Origin: JABDKH01 sp963768565
GTDB taxonomy: Bacteria > Bacteroidota > Rhodothermia > Rhodothermales > JABDKH01
Assembly: GCA_963768565.1 (NCBI GenBank)
Contig: CAVYIO010000006.1
Coordinates: 1 to 64,000 of the forward strand
Direction: 5' to 3'
Length of the DNA: 64,000 nucleotides
Numbering within the stretch: the first letter of the stretch is position 1; each line of letters opens with the position of its first letter. The notes below the pieces were generated by a model. It was not told the DNA's origin, did no database searches, and was given only the letters and a program-made list of their open reading frames with translations. The position numbers were made by a program, and so were the translations under genes. Shown here in pieces: positions 36,208-48,190 of this stretch.

Positions 36208-39200
36208 TCAATACGCATATTGCCAGAGCAGGTTGACGCTGATACTTCCTCTCTTGGTCAGAAGGCGCAGCAGCAGACTCTCAATCAGTTCGAACTCGGC
36301 GGTGATTTCTCTCTTGTTTCCGAACGTGCTGCCCGAGGTGGAGCCGCCCAACGAGATGGGCTGAGAGATCGACAGGTACAACTTGCTGTGGACGTACTTT
36401 CCGGCAGTCAGTCGCGTGTCCAGACCCTGCTGCTCAATCTCGACGACGTCGAGCCCGAGGCCCGATCCGGCGACGCCCTCGATGAGACCCGCGACCTGGC
36501 CCAGTGCAATGTCCGTCGCGAGGGCCCCACCACCGCCCGCTCCTCCGAGATGTAGCGACTCGCTGGCAGGCCTGCCGAATGCGATGTACGAGACAATGTC
36601 CGTCAATTCCATGGTCGGGTCGGAGCTGAGTTCGACATCCAGGTCGTCGAGCTTACCGGTTGCCGCGAGCGTGATCGTAACCTCGTTCTCCGGATTTCGC
36701 CACGCTCGAATCGCGTATGCCGCCTCGATGTCGAGCACGGGATCTTCCATTGACCCGTTATACGTCAGGTTGCCCTTCTTCAGGGCGAAGGATTTGCCAA
36801 ACTGCACGATCCGGCTTCGCTCCGGCAGCACCTCGATCGATCCGAACGCCTGTTCGTCCTGGTTCGGTCTTTTTGAGACCTCCAGGTTGCCAGTAAACTG
36901 GATATCCATCGTCGGATTTTTCTTTGACCGAATCCAGGTGTCCCTGCTGATCTTTACCGTGAGGTCCATCGACAGCGCCCTGTAGAAGTCAAACGTGGTC
37001 GTGTCACGTTCGGTAAGGCGGATCCCAAAGCGCTGCTCGACCGTCAGCAGATCCTGCATCGACAATTCGACGGGCTCAAATTCTTCTATTTCCTTGACGA
37101 AGTAGATGTCGGCGCTGGCTACGTCGACGGTGCCGGTGAGTGTTGGACGGCGCGTGCTTCCGGCCAGGACGAGCTTCGCTCCCGCGACTGCGCGGTATTC
37201 CCGGTTCTCGACCGCAAGAAAGTCCTCGGTGGAAATATTGATGTCGAAATCGCCGAGAGTAAGTTCTTTCAGGCTGATCGACCCGGTCGCGAGCAGGGAG
37301 CCACGTCCGGACGTTGCCGTGACGCGATCAAGGTAGATCAGATCGTCTTCGAATCTGGATTCGACCTGGATATCGGCGTACGTCACACCGAACTGGGTGA
37401 GTCGCAGCAGGCCTTTCGATATGGATGCGGACCCGTTCAGCGTTGGATCTGCAAAGGTCCCGCCTATGTCTACGCGGCCGGTCAGTCGACCTCCGATGTT
37501 TGAGAACAGCGTCGGATCGAGGAACGGCTTGACCCAGCCGATGGCAAAGCCATCGGCCTGAATTGTCAGCGCCGATTCTCCCAGCGCCCTGAGCTTGCTC
37601 GTTCCGGCTGCGATCCGCCCGGCCTCGTCCGTCTGGACCGACAACCGAAGATCGATCGGTACATAGCCATCGAGTGCGAGGGTCTTGCCGTCATCGTCTC
37701 GAAGCAGGGCGTTGACCTGCATGCGAAGATCCGAGTAGTCGAGATCAATGGAGAGGTCTCCCACGCGTTTGCGGAGCGCCGTGACGTCAGCCGTAAGTGA
37801 CCCCCGGACCTGCGGCGCGTCCGCCCTGCCCGTGAGGTCGATGAATCCGCTTATGCGTCCGCCGAGACCTTGATAGCCGAAAAGATCGGTGACGGCCCCT
37901 AGTCGAAACGACTCGATACTGACGATGAGGCTCTGCTCACCATCCAGATCCACATACCCATCCACGGCAACCTGTTGATCGCCCGCATACATCAGGAAAT
38001 TGCTGATCCGGTATTCGTCACCCAGCGTCACCGTGCTGGTGGTGAGCAATTCCCAGCGCTGATTCGCCGGACCGAGGCGGAGCGACTCCAGCGTCAACAC
38101 GGGCGCATCTGTTCCCAGTGAGACCCGGCCCGCCAGCCTTGCATCCGTCTTGTCGTCGATGACGGCGAGGCCCTCGAAGCGCAACTCGTCGTCTCGATAT
38201 GCGACGTCAACCCGGGCAGTTCGGGCCGCGACGTTGGGTAGTGAAGCCTGTACGGCCTCGAGGCGCCCCTCTGCGTCAACAAAGCGCAGGTCCGACTCGA
38301 GTCGCCCGACAAGTCGCGCGCGAATCTCGCCAACCCGGAGGTTTCCGTACGCGACGCGATGGAGTTGACCGTCGACCCGCACGCGTGTCTCACCTGCAGC
38401 GCCGCTGACCGTGATATCCACATCCCCGTCCGCCAGGACTTGATTCACGTCGGGAAGAAGCGATTGAAGTGGGCTCAGGTCTGTCACCACAGCGCGGAGC
38501 CTCAGGTCAGAACCGGGCGACGTGGAGTCGCCGTCGACGACCAATAGTCCGCCACCGGATACGGTCGCGACATTGGACTGTATCGAAAGCGTATCCAGGT
38601 TGAGGACGCCTGCCTGGAGCGAGAATACCGATATCGCCTCATCGACCGATACGTCGCCGATTCTGGATCTTCCGACCTCCAGGCGACCTTTGCCGGTGGG
38701 CCTGGGCCCCGCCAGATCGCTGCCGGAAAATGCAAACTCCATACTCACGTCCGACTCGAGCGAATCCATTCCCGCCAGCCGCGTCGGACTCATGCCAGCT
38801 ATCGATCCTTCGACCTCAAATATGCGATCTCCAGCCACCTCGATCGAGCCGCTTACCAGCGCCTGTCCGCGCACCAGCTCGACCGCCGACTGAACGTTGA
38901 CCTTCCCGGAATCTGCCGCGAATACCACCGTGCCAACCCGGATGGTATCGCTATTGATGATCGACTCTTCAACGTCGAGTTGGCCCGTCGCCATCATCGA
39001 TGCTATTTCGAAGTTTCGCAGTTGCGCATTGAACGAACCATTCAGGTTCGTATGCAGAGACGACGTCCCCAGAATCCTCGACAACTCTATGCCTGCGAAC
39101 CGTCCGTCCGATATCGATATGTTCGGTATCTCGTCCAACGGACGTCCCGTCGCGTTGAGAGACACAAGTCCATCCGGCGTCAACGCTTCGAGAGTGACGC

Positions 39201-41333
39201 TCATTAAACCTGCGGTGAGCGTGGCCTTGATATCTGCCGACTCGACGACCTGTTCATTGACGAGCGAAGTATCAAGTTGCACGGCCGCTTGTCCCGTTGC
39301 GCTGCCTCCAGCGAACGTCGCGCGCCCGGATATCGTCCCGGACAGATTCGTCTGCCACGCGTCGGTGCCCGTCAACGCCGCATAGTTGACCGAATCGAAT
39401 CGCGCGCGTGTTATCTGGTACGTTCGGCTGCGTCCAAACGGCCGCACGGTGCCCTCAAGTTCGATCGAACCGCCGCTCATATTGAGTGCTGCGGTCCCAT
39501 TCACCTGACCACTCGCCATCCGGAGCGACGTGGCTCCGGATATCACTTTGTAGGCGCCGTAAGAAGTAGTGTCGAGGCTCAACGTGATGGCACCACGCGC
39601 CGTGGCGAGATCTCGTCCTTCCAACGTGCCGCGCAGGATGCCGCTCACCGATGACGCAGTGGTGTCCGAGGACAGGGCGGCGAAATCGATCTTCTGCACG
39701 GCGAGCCTGTCGATGACAACCGTGATTGGTGGGTCCATCGCGATCCGTCCGGTTCCGTCGAATCGCCCGTCGCCCACTGAGCCCGCAGTGGCGAAACGGA
39801 TCTCGCCGTCGCGGATTGTCGCGTTGGTCGCGGCGATGACACCGGCACGGAATTCCAGGTCGAGGGGAGTAATGTCAACCGGGCTGCCCCGTTCATCGAC
39901 GTCAGATCCTGACCCTGCAAGTCCAGTGTCACTCGTCCGTTCAGATCCGATTTGTCTCGGGCACTCCCGAACCGCGCTACGTTCAGGCCAGATACCGTGA
40001 CTGAAGCCCAATAGGCGGGGGCGTCATCCAGGGGTCGGCCCGAGCCGTTCACCGAGAGCCTCGACCCGTTGACCGTGCCGGCCGCTTGCAGGTCCAGCTC
40101 GCCGCGTACCAGTTTGGCGTCAACAATTGCCGGGGATATCTCAAAGGTGCCGTACCGAAACGGCTCCATGTCCATACGGATGTACCCGGACAGATCGTCT
40201 TTTGATGTGCCGGTGAGGTCAACATCCACATCGGCGGTCAGGCGTGATTGCGCCGGCTCCTTCGAACGCAGGACGTAGTTCGGATCGACGGCGTCAACAC
40301 GGGCTGTGAACCGATATGCAAGAGCGGAGGCCGAGGGCGGTGACGCGTTTCCGCGCAGCACCACCGTCGCACCATCTCCGAACGTGAAATCGCCGGATAT
40401 ATCAAGCAAATCGGAGGACCCATCGATCTGCAGATCGGCATTCAGATTCGCATCCGGATTGAGTACGGGCACGAAGGCCTGAATGTCGCGAAAACCCAGT
40501 GGTGCGGCCGCCAGGGAAAAATCCAGATCCTGGAAATCCTGGTCCTGGCCGGTAAAGGCCACTCGGCCGCTCGCCTTCAGATCGCTCACGGACGACGTCA
40601 ATTCAAGCCGCACCAGATCAAGAGCGCGATCCTTCAGCGTGCCGCTCAGAAAGGCTCTTACGGTATCAGAGGCGCCCGGAGGACTAAACCGAACACGCGC
40701 GGAGTCAATGTCAAAGGATGTCGCCGGTGACCGCAGATTCCGAAGAACAAGGTTCAGGTCGTGAACTCGCAGCGTTGAGTCGCGATCACGGTTGTAGAAA
40801 GATGCACGGGCAGTTCCCGACAGCAGCGTCAGTCCCCGGATTGAAAGTGGCGTCGATTCGTCTGTGGTATCAGCCGGCAGGACATTGATCAGGTTCCACG
40901 AACTGTCAGGGAGTTGCGTCATGACAATCCGGGGTCGCTCGATGTCAACGTCCGAGAGGGCGACTTCACCTCTGAGCAGGCGCCACAGTCCGATCTTGCC
41001 GGACAGTTGTGCCACCGACACCAGCGTGTCGCCGGAGTCGTCATAGAGAGATACGTCGCGCATCTGCAGGCCCGACAGTACACCGCCCGACGCCTCACGG
41101 AAATCCAGTTCAGCATTCACGAACGGGTTGTACTTCCGCAGCGCCCACCGTCCTCCGCTGTCCACCACCGCGTCGACTTCCAGAAGAAGGAGCATCAGGA
41201 CGATGATGGTCAGGACGGCCAGGGTCAGGCGAAGAACGGCTCGTGCAAGTCTTCGTGTCCACGGGCGGGATTTCGCGTCGGGCAGGAGTCCCGCGTCTTC
41301 GGTGCTGTTATGTTGTATGTCGCGTTTCGGCAT
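36208..41333 (-). CDS. tamB: TamB-like translocation/assembly protein, frameshifted
   Basis: Very large inner-membrane-anchored periplasmic protein, ~1700 residues once joined. An N-terminal anchor (LAVLTIIVLMLLLLEVDAVV) is followed by AsmA/TamB-type beta repeats (LRGLTLLSGTARASFYNRDR; LSGTLKDRALDLVRLELTSS; VALDGYVPIDLRLSVQTDE-like segments). The C-terminal DUF490 domain (NEVTITLAATGKLDDLDVEL, SSDPTMELTDIVSYIAFGRP, ITAEFELIESLLLRLLTKRG) is complete and ends LLWQYAY. The frame changes once near 39868; one missing base there restores continuity. TamB forms a lipid conduit between membranes and works with TamA, whose gene lies six bases upstream. Confidence 0.88.
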
Positions 41334-41339
41334 TAACAG

Positions 41340-43470
41340 CTAGAACGTCTGACCGATGCTGAGGTGGAGGTTGAATCGCCGCGAGAATTTCTCGTTATCG
41401 ATGCCGTTGTAGGCGTCCTCCGGCGATAGCAGGTCCTTCGTGGAAGGATTGAGTTTGAACGCGAGGTCGAGCCGTACCAGGCCGACAGGCGTCCGGTATC
41501 GGACACCCGTTCCGACCGCGTAGAACATGTTGTTCAGCCGGATGCGACCGTCGTCAACGATTACGGACGATCCGTCCGAGAGGGTCACCTCGCGCGACGA
41601 AACCTGACCGGCATCCGCGAAACTGGCGAGCTGCCACTTCCTGCCATATCCAGGAAGTGTGTACTTCAGTTCCATGTTGATGGCAAGCCGCGTGCGTCCT
41701 CCGGCCGCTTCGTACACAATTCGAGTATCCTCCTGACCGGCCTGTCGCGCCGTCTTGGCGCCGAGCAATCCGGTGTTCCAGCCGCGCACATCTACAGCTC
41801 CACCGGCATAGAAAAGAATCGGATCGAATCGGTCTTCGAACAGCGGGTCTCCGCTGTCAAGTCGCTCCAGAGTTGATGCGAGTGGCCAGAGTCGGCCGAT
41901 TTGAATTCTTGTTCCGATCGACCACCGCTTCGTGATGGGTACAAAGGCCTGCGCCTCCGTGCCGAGCTTGATGTACTCAATAGCGGATCCGAGCAGCGCC
42001 TCGGCGCTCTCGACATAGGGTTGAAACAGGTACCCCTCTGCTCGGACTCAGGTAGTTGTCGAGCTTCCCGAACGTCCCTGAAAGAGACAGGACGCTCTTG
42101 TTGAACACGTCCTTCTGTTCGATGGTCACGTCGTCGCGCTGAGATGTGTATTGAAGCGATCGAACGAACGTGTAGCCGAGCGAGATTGGTCTGAACGTGT
42201 ACTTCTGATATACGACGGATGTCACGAAGCCGACGTCCCGACGATTGATACCAAGTGTGCGCCCGCTCTCCCTGAGATTCGGGTCACGCTCGAATTGTAT
42301 GAATGGTGAAAGACTGCCCGACAAACTGCGTGAAAACAGATAGGGCTGACCGATGCTCACCGAGAAGTTGAACAGCCGCGGAGTCACATTGTCGCCTGCC
42401 GCTGCAAGCCATCCGGTTTGTGCGATTGTGCTCACGGCGAAGTTGCGCGCGGCGCCCAGGAAATTGCGGTGGCGCCATTCACCTTGCAGTGCCACCCCGT
42501 CTTCTCGCGAGTAGCCCGACTGACCTGTAAGAAACCGGAGTTTTGCCTCTCTCACGCGGTATCGCACCGTGACCGTACTATCGACGGACTGATCCGGAAT
42601 ATCCGACAGGGCCACGCGGAACAGCCGGAGTCCGAAGATGTCCTGCTGCCCTTGCGAGACTTTCTTGTTCGAGTAGATCTCTCCGCTCCGGAAAGGAAGT
42701 TCTCGAATCAGAATGCGGTCCTCTACGGACGTGTTGCCCTCGATAACGACGTCAGCGAAACGGGTGACGGGCCCGGGTTCGATCACATACTGGACGTCGG
42801 CCGTACTGAATACTGAATCGACTCGGGCCGAGGCGGTAACCCGTGCAAAGGCAAACCCGCGTTCCTTCATCCAGTTCAGCACCTGGTCCTGGATACGGAT
42901 GCGCTCGGCATCGGTGTAGCGCTGACCCACCTGCAGCGAGAGTTGATCGCGAAAGCGAACCCAGTCACGTTGCAGTCTGGTCGGGAGGGCGTCGAGTGTA
43001 TAGTTTCCGGCGGAGTCGTAGAAACCGAAATCCTGCAGGATAAGAGGCGGGCCCTCTACAATCGAAAAGATGACGTGGATCGTGTTGTGCGTCGTGTCGA
43101 GTTGGCTCGCCGGATAGTCAACCTCCGCAAAGAGAAATCCATGCTCTCGATAGTGTCGACGAAGTCTGACGACATCTTTCTGAAGAACGACTGGATCGAA
43201 CCGATGTCGAGTGGGCGAAACGAACGGAATGTATCGTTTCATGCGGTCGACGGTTGTCGGTGACGTCGTGACGATCTTCTTCTTCAGCTCGTCGGCTTCG
43301 AGTGTACGGTGATCCACGTACTTGAAGGAGATCTTCCGGACGAGCGTGCCGTCGTTTGCGTAGAATAGCGGTGCCTGGGCGTGTGTCGCCACGGGCATCA
43401 AGAATGCGGACAGTGCCGCGATGGTCCACAATAGGACGGACGCTGTTCGTATGCGGCGGGCCTCCATCAT
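41340..43470 (-). CDS. tamA: TamA/Omp85 family outer-membrane assembly protein, frameshifted
   Basis: Omp85-superfamily beta-barrel with POTRA domains, ~710 residues. Starts at the ATG pair 43470/43467 with signal peptide (LLWTIAALSAFLMPVATHAQ). POTRA segments include LVRKISFKYVDHRTLEADEL, HYREHGFLFAEVDYPAS, VIEGNTSVEDRILIRELPFR and GEIYSNKKVSQGQQDIFGLR. The barrel carries DNYLSPSRG, where one extra base near 42030 breaks the frame; the next frame continues LFQPYVESAEALLGSAIEYI, VDVRGWNTGLLGAK and PVGLVRLDLAFKLNP, and ends FNLHLSIGQTF with the terminal Phe of an Omp85 beta-signal. Located directly before tamB in the same transcript. Confidence 0.88.
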
Positions 43471-43579
43471 GGCTATGGGCCATAACCGATTCGTCGTTCT
43501 CAAGCTATGCAGAGACCGCTGAGCCACCGTCGAGACGATCATGGTTATCGGCGGGGCAAAACGCGCTGCGCCCACCGGT

Positions 43580-44528
43580 TCAATTCAGAGAATCGGCCGG
43601 AGTGCTTGACGACGGGACCGGCTCTGTCGCCGGGATAAGGGAGTCTGGCAGCACCTGAGCGCCCTGTTCTTCCGGCATGGCCGCTTCAACAGCCTCTGCA
43701 GGCGTCACGGCAGGGGCAACATACGCACTTACGCGGACCGATCCGTGCTGCGTCGCGAGGGAGATCTGGCCTGCACCCTGTCCAAGTCGTCCGCGAAATC
43801 GGGCGCCTGCATCCGCAGGAGAATACGATTCCGAAACGAAGTCGATTGAGTCGGTGCTGACCGCACCGGCCGAGGTCGTTAGCCTCAATGTTTCCGGAAG
43901 CAAGACGCGATACGTGTGCCGTGACATCGCCGTTGGCGGTGAGAAGGGCCACATCGAACGTCTTCGTGGTTGACGTAAGGGTGGCCGCTGCCGATCCGTT
44001 TCGGGTCCGTAGACGTACCGTCGAACTCGGGCCGAAGTAGCCTACGTCTCCGTGCTGGTTCTGGACTTCCACTTTTTCTGAAAGGCCGTCGATCGTGATG
44101 TTTCCAGCAACCCACTGAATGGTGATGGGCGTGCCCGCGGGCACCGTGCCCGTCACATCGAATCGGCTCAACGCATTCTGCGACGCCGTGAAGTTGTAGC
44201 GATAGGTCAGTTCGTCGCCGACCTCCTCGATATCAAGGTTGCGCAGTTGGCTCTGAGCTTCTGCCGGCGAGTCGCCCCGCGCGGTGCGCGTGATCGTAAA
44301 ACGGGCAACATCCGAGTCGCTTCCTACGAGATTAATGGATCCGGCGAATCCGTTGAGCACAACCGTTCGCTGTCCGGGAGAAATGACCCGCTCAACGACG
44401 TCCGAAGACTCGTCGGAGCCCAGGAAAATAACACCCTCCTCCGAACGATTGATGGTCGGTTCCTGGCAGGCGCTGAAGATGGCAAGCAGGGCGATACTGG
44501 TTGCCAGCGAGATGTACTGACCCTTCAT
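43580..44528 (-). CDS. DUF4097-like adhesin-type lipoprotein, frameshifted
   Basis: Lipobox FSACQ after a short signal. The mature chain is a right-handed beta-type repeat protein: RTVVLNGFAGSINLVGSDSD, WVAGNITIDGLSEKVEVQNQ, HGDVGYFGPSSTVRLRTRNG, TANGDVTAHVSRLASGNIEA. The frame as read then becomes Cys/Arg-rich. Dropping one base near 43880 (GAGGCT-ACG) leads into TTSAGAVSTDSIDFVSESYS and LGQGAGQISLATQHGSVRVS, ending at 43580. This matches the DUF4097 layout. Encoded just upstream of tamA in the same orientation, so an envelope role is plausible but unproven. Confidence 0.72.
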
Positions 44529-44631
44529 GACCGAAGCACACGAGTTGTTGGACTTGTCGTCGAGGGATTAAGCATGCGCCGGCGGAATGGTTCCGTATGC
44601 GGCAGTTCCTGCGAGGCTAATCTCTTGCAAT

Positions 44632-45549
44632 TCATATGCCGTGTGGCCGGTCCGGTCCTTGCGGCGGCGTCTCGACAGTATCCGGATTTCGTGACTGGTG
44701 GATCAGCACAACGAAGGCGCCCAGGATGAATATCAGCCCGGAATAGTACGCCCAGAAGACGAAGGCGATAACCACTCCGAACACATCTCCAAGCCCGGTG
44801 CTGCCGGACTCCGTGTAGCGCGTGAGCAGCCCTGCGCGCGAAGCATAGGTTGCAAACGCCACCTTGGCCATTTCGGTCAGCACGGCGGCGAAGACGGCCC
44901 CGGCGAGTGCGCTTCGTTTCCGCGGTCTCTGCTGCGGAACGAAATAGTAGAGTTGAAAGAACACCGCGCCGGAGAGTATGGCGGGTACGGCAAGTCCGGA
45001 TATCTGTAGTGCGCGGCGCCAACCGGTCTGGATCCACAATCGGTCAAGGCCGATGTGTGACAGAAAGCTCAGGTCCGAAATGTTCACTGCCTGAAGAGCG
45101 AACGAGATGGCCAGTGAGAGCGAAAAGAACAGGCCGATCTGAACCGTCATGCGAAGATCCGACAGATACCCGAAAAGTATGCCGAGGCCCCCGCGATCTG
45201 ATTCCTGAAACACGCCGGCCAGGACCGATCGCACGGTGGAGAAGAGCGTGACGGCAACGAACAGGAGGCCCGCAGCACCGAAAAAGGTGAGTGAATTGCT
45301 CGACTGATTGAGGCTCTCAAGGAACTGGGTCAGCCAGTCCTGCTGAACATTTGGAACCAGGTCACGGACGAGTTGAGGCAGTGCGGAGCCCAGCAGGCCC
45401 ATGAGAATCGCGGCAACCGGGATGATCGCGACAAGCGACTTGAAAGCGATCGCTTGCGCCCACAGAAAGACTGGCCTCGTATTAAGGAAGGTCCACAGTG
45501 CCGACGTATACGATCGGACGCTTCCCGTACCCTGTAGCTTGTCAGCCAT
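44632..45549 (-). CDS. YihY/BrkB family inner-membrane protein
   Basis: 305 residues, about six membrane helices. Family landmarks: AQAIAFKSLVAIIPVAAILM at the start of helix 1, SLNQSSNSLTFFGAAGLLFV, LAVPAILSGAVFFQLYYFVP, VPQQRPRKRSALAGAVFAAV and a closing LGDVFGVVIAFVFWAYYSGL followed by IFILGAFVVL, matching the YihY/virulence factor BrkB family. The function of the family is poorly known; proposed roles include lipid or small-molecule transport. It lies between clpX and the DUF4097 gene in the same orientation. Confidence 0.88.
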   Translation of the reverse strand: MADKLQGTGSVRSYTSALWTFLNTRPVFLWAQAIAFKSLVAIIPVAAILMGLLGSALPQLVRDLVPNVQQDWLTQFLESLNQSSNSLTFFGAAGLLFVAVTLFSTVRSVLAGVFQESDRGGLGILFGYLSDLRMTVQIGLFFSLSLAISFALQAVNISDLSFLSHIGLDRLWIQTGWRRALQISGLAVPAILSGAVFFQLYYFVPQQRPRKRSALAGAVFAAVLTEMAKVAFATYASRAGLLTRYTESGSTGLGDVFGVVIAFVFWAYYSGLIFILGAFVVLIHQSRNPDTVETPPQGPDRPHGI

Positions 45550-45675
45550 GACCTGTCCAATGCGTGAGAGCGCGGGAAGAACGAAGAGGCGATAACAGCG
45601 CCGGTCTTGCAGATCCGAACATCAGTTGTGCAGGCCCGTGCATCAGACAGTGTACACGTTCACCGGCGCTTCTCG

Positions 45676-46956
45676 TCAGGCCGACGCCTTTCGTTTCTCA
45701 AGAACCGGTCGCTCGTTCGATTCAACTGTCGACAATGTAATACGACAGGATTGGATGTCGGGATGCGCGTGGATGTCGAACATGACCTCGAGCATCGTGT
45801 CCTCCATGACGGCTCGGAGACCGCGTGCGCCCGTACCGAGTTTGCGGGCTTTCTCAACGACCGCATTCAGCGCGTCCTCATCGAAAATCAGCTCGATGCC
45901 GTCCATGGCGAAGAGCTTCTGGTACTGCTTGATGAGTGCGTTCTTCGGCCTGGTCAGAATGCTCTTCATCGCTTCGTCCGACAGACCACTCAACGCTGCG
46001 CTCACGGGCAGGCGTCCAATCAGTTCTGGTATCAGCCCGAATCGTAGAAGATCATCAGGTTCGACGTGGTGAAAGATGCCGGGGTCGCGCCGGTCCATCT
46101 TTGTCTGAGAGTCCGTAAGGAAGCCGATGCTGCTCGTGGACATACGGTGCGAGATCAACTCATCGAGACCATCGAATGCTCCGCCGCAGATGAAGAGGAT
46201 GTTGCTCGTATCGATGTTGATCAGACTCTGTTCGGGGTGTTTGCGTCCGCCCTTGGGGGGGACACCCGCGACCGTTCCCTCCAGAATCTTGAGAAGGGCC
46301 TGCTGTACTCCTTCGCCCGAGACGTCGCGTGTTATGGATGCGTTGTCGCTCTTCCGGGCAATCTTGTCGATTTCGTCGATATAGATGATGCCGCGCTCTG
46401 CACGCTCAACGTTGAAATCGGCAGCATGGAGGAGATGGGCCAGAATGCTTTCCACATCTTCGCCTACATAGCCGGCCTCCGTCAGGGCCGTGGCGTCGGA
46501 AATGGAGAACGGTACATCAAGAATGCGAGCCAGCGTCCGCGCGAGCAAGGTCTTGCCCGTTCCGGTCGGGCCGATAAGCATGATGTTGGACTTCTCCAGC
46601 TCGACGTCTTCGTACTCGTGGAGATAGTCGTCGGAGTCTACGCGCTTGTAGTGGTTGTACACCGCGACTGCGAGCGCCTTCTTGGCCTGGTCCTGACCAA
46701 TGACGTACTCGTCGAGTGCGGCCTTTATCTCGTACGGAGTGAGGCGGCGTTTTGCAGAGCCACGACGAGTCGACCCTTTCGAACTTCCGACCGTGCTCTG
46801 ATACGAAGCGATGTCACTACGCACGATACCGGCTGCATCGTTGATGCACCGGTCGCAGATGTACACATCGGGGCCAGCGACCATCGAGGTAACCTCGTGC
46901 GCTGTTCTCCCGCAGAAGGAGCAGCGTATGACCTCGTCGCTTCGGCTGTTGCTCAT
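45676..46956 (-). CDS. clpX: ATP-dependent Clp protease ATP-binding subunit ClpX
   Basis: 426 residues. N-terminal zinc finger (CSFCGRTAHEV and VYICDRCI), AAA+ domain with Walker A IGPTGTGKTLLARTLA, pore-loop GYVGEDVE, Walker B IIYIDEIDKIARKSDN, arginine finger and sensor-2 region, ISRDVSGEGVQQ-type element (here ITRDVSGEGVQQALLKILEG) and GGAFDGLDELI (compare GGAFxGLxxI in E. coli). Unfolds tagged substrates for ClpP. clpP is not in the window, so it must be encoded elsewhere. Intact, with a clean start at ATG 46956. Confidence 0.97.
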   Translation of the reverse strand: MSNSRSDEVIRCSFCGRTAHEVTSMVAGPDVYICDRCINDAAGIVRSDIASYQSTVGSSKGSTRRGSAKRRLTPYEIKAALDEYVIGQDQAKKALAVAVYNHYKRVDSDDYLHEYEDVELEKSNIMLIGPTGTGKTLLARTLARILDVPFSISDATALTEAGYVGEDVESILAHLLHAADFNVERAERGIIYIDEIDKIARKSDNASITRDVSGEGVQQALLKILEGTVAGVPPKGGRKHPEQSLINIDTSNILFICGGAFDGLDELISHRMSTSSIGFLTDSQTKMDRRDPGIFHHVEPDDLLRFGLIPELIGRLPVSAALSGLSDEAMKSILTRPKNALIKQYQKLFAMDGIELIFDEDALNAVVEKARKLGTGARGLRAVMEDTMLEVMFDIHAHPDIQSCRITLSTVESNERPVLEKRKASA

Positions 46957-47214
46957 GGAGAAAATCTGATTTGCTGCTCAGGATATGCCGGCTCGTACGA
47001 CAGGACTAATGAACAGCTGCTCACTTGTCCTTGTATCGAGCGTTTCTGCACCTTACTTAAACATTATTACGCTGTGCAGATTCCTCGCGAAAGATACCAC
47101 AAAGTTGCCTAACCTTGGTGTCTCACTTACGGCATCAAAGTTGCAACACCCGTCGTGACGCCAGTACCTCATTCTGACTCTCTGCCACCGGCCGGCGCAG
47201 CCGAAAATGGGTCC

Positions 47215-48180
47215 ATGAAGGCTCTGGAAGCCCTCCCGGAAGCCTTTCTGGAGCGTTTTGAGCGGATCATACCTGCCACGGATCTCAGGCGCGCGCTCCG
47301 TTCTTTCGTCACAGACAAGCGAACTGCGTTTCGTGTCAACACCCTCGTCACAGACGTCGTTTCAGTGATCGTATCCCTCGACAGGGAGGGCCTTCATGCC
47401 GAACCTGTTCCGTGGAGTCTGGACGGTTTCTCCGTGGCATCCGACCGTCGAGACGCGCTGCTGTCCAGCGCTGCCTATCATCGTCACGAAATCTACATTC
47501 AGAATCCATCAAGCATGGTGCCGCCGCTGGTACTGGCGCCCATGCCGGATGAAGAGGTCCTCGACCTGACGGCAGCCCCCGGAAGCAAGACGCACCAGAT
47601 GGCATGTATGATGGGCAATACCGGACGGATCACAGCCGTCGAATCTGCCCGGCCGCGCTACTACAAACTGCGTGAGAACATGCGGCTGCATGCCGCGGAG
47701 AATGTGCGGCCATTCTTTCAGGACGGAACAACCACGTGGCGCCATCGCCCCGAGTACTTTGATCGCGTCCTGCTCGATGCTCCGTGCTCAAGTGAGGGCC
47801 GATTCCGGGCCGACAATCCTGAGACCACACGCTACTGGAGTCCGAAGAAGATTCGTGACGCCTCCCGCAAGCAACGCCGACTCCTGTATTCAGGTATTCA
47901 ATGTCTCAAGCCAGGGGGGAGGTTGGTCTACTCCACCTGTTCGTTCGCTCCCGAAGAAAATGAGGTCGTGGTCAACAAGCTCATGAAGAAATTCCCGCAA
48001 GCACTGCGGATCGTTCCGATCACGATGGATATTGCGGCTCTGCGTGCGGGTCTGACCGAATGGGAAGGACGGGTTTTTTCGGCTGATCTGAGTCTGGCCG
48101 GCCGCATCGTGCCCGACGAACTCATGGACGGGTTCTTCGTCTGCTGCATCGAGAAGACGGAATCGACCGTGACTCATTGA
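47215..48180 (+). CDS. NOL1/NOP2/Sun-type RNA (cytosine-C5) methyltransferase, RsmF-like
   Basis: 321 residues from the ATG 47215, which is followed by the usual opening (ALEALPEAFLERFERIIPAT); a GTG at 47155 would add 20 residues without homology. The PUA-less RsmF layout is clear: RVNTL, YIQNPSSMVPPLVLAPMPDE, LDLTAAPGSKTHQMACMMGN (SAM motif I), catalytic LLDAPCSSEGRF and the second catalytic Cys in VYSTCSFAPEENE. Likely methylates 16S rRNA cytosine, or a tRNA; which target cannot be told from sequence. Divergent from clpX; its stop lies ten bases from that of ecsC. Confidence 0.92.
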   Translation: MKALEALPEAFLERFERIIPATDLRRALRSFVTDKRTAFRVNTLVTDVVSVIVSLDREGLHAEPVPWSLDGFSVASDRRDALLSSAAYHRHEIYIQNPSSMVPPLVLAPMPDEEVLDLTAAPGSKTHQMACMMGNTGRITAVESARPRYYKLRENMRLHAAENVRPFFQDGTTTWRHRPEYFDRVLLDAPCSSEGRFRADNPETTRYWSPKKIRDASRKQRRLLYSGIQCLKPGGRLVYSTCSFAPEENEVVVNKLMKKFPQALRIVPITMDIAALRAGLTEWEGRVFSADLSLAGRIVPDELMDGFFVCCIEKTESTVTH

Positions 48181-48190
48181 GTGGGTCCGT

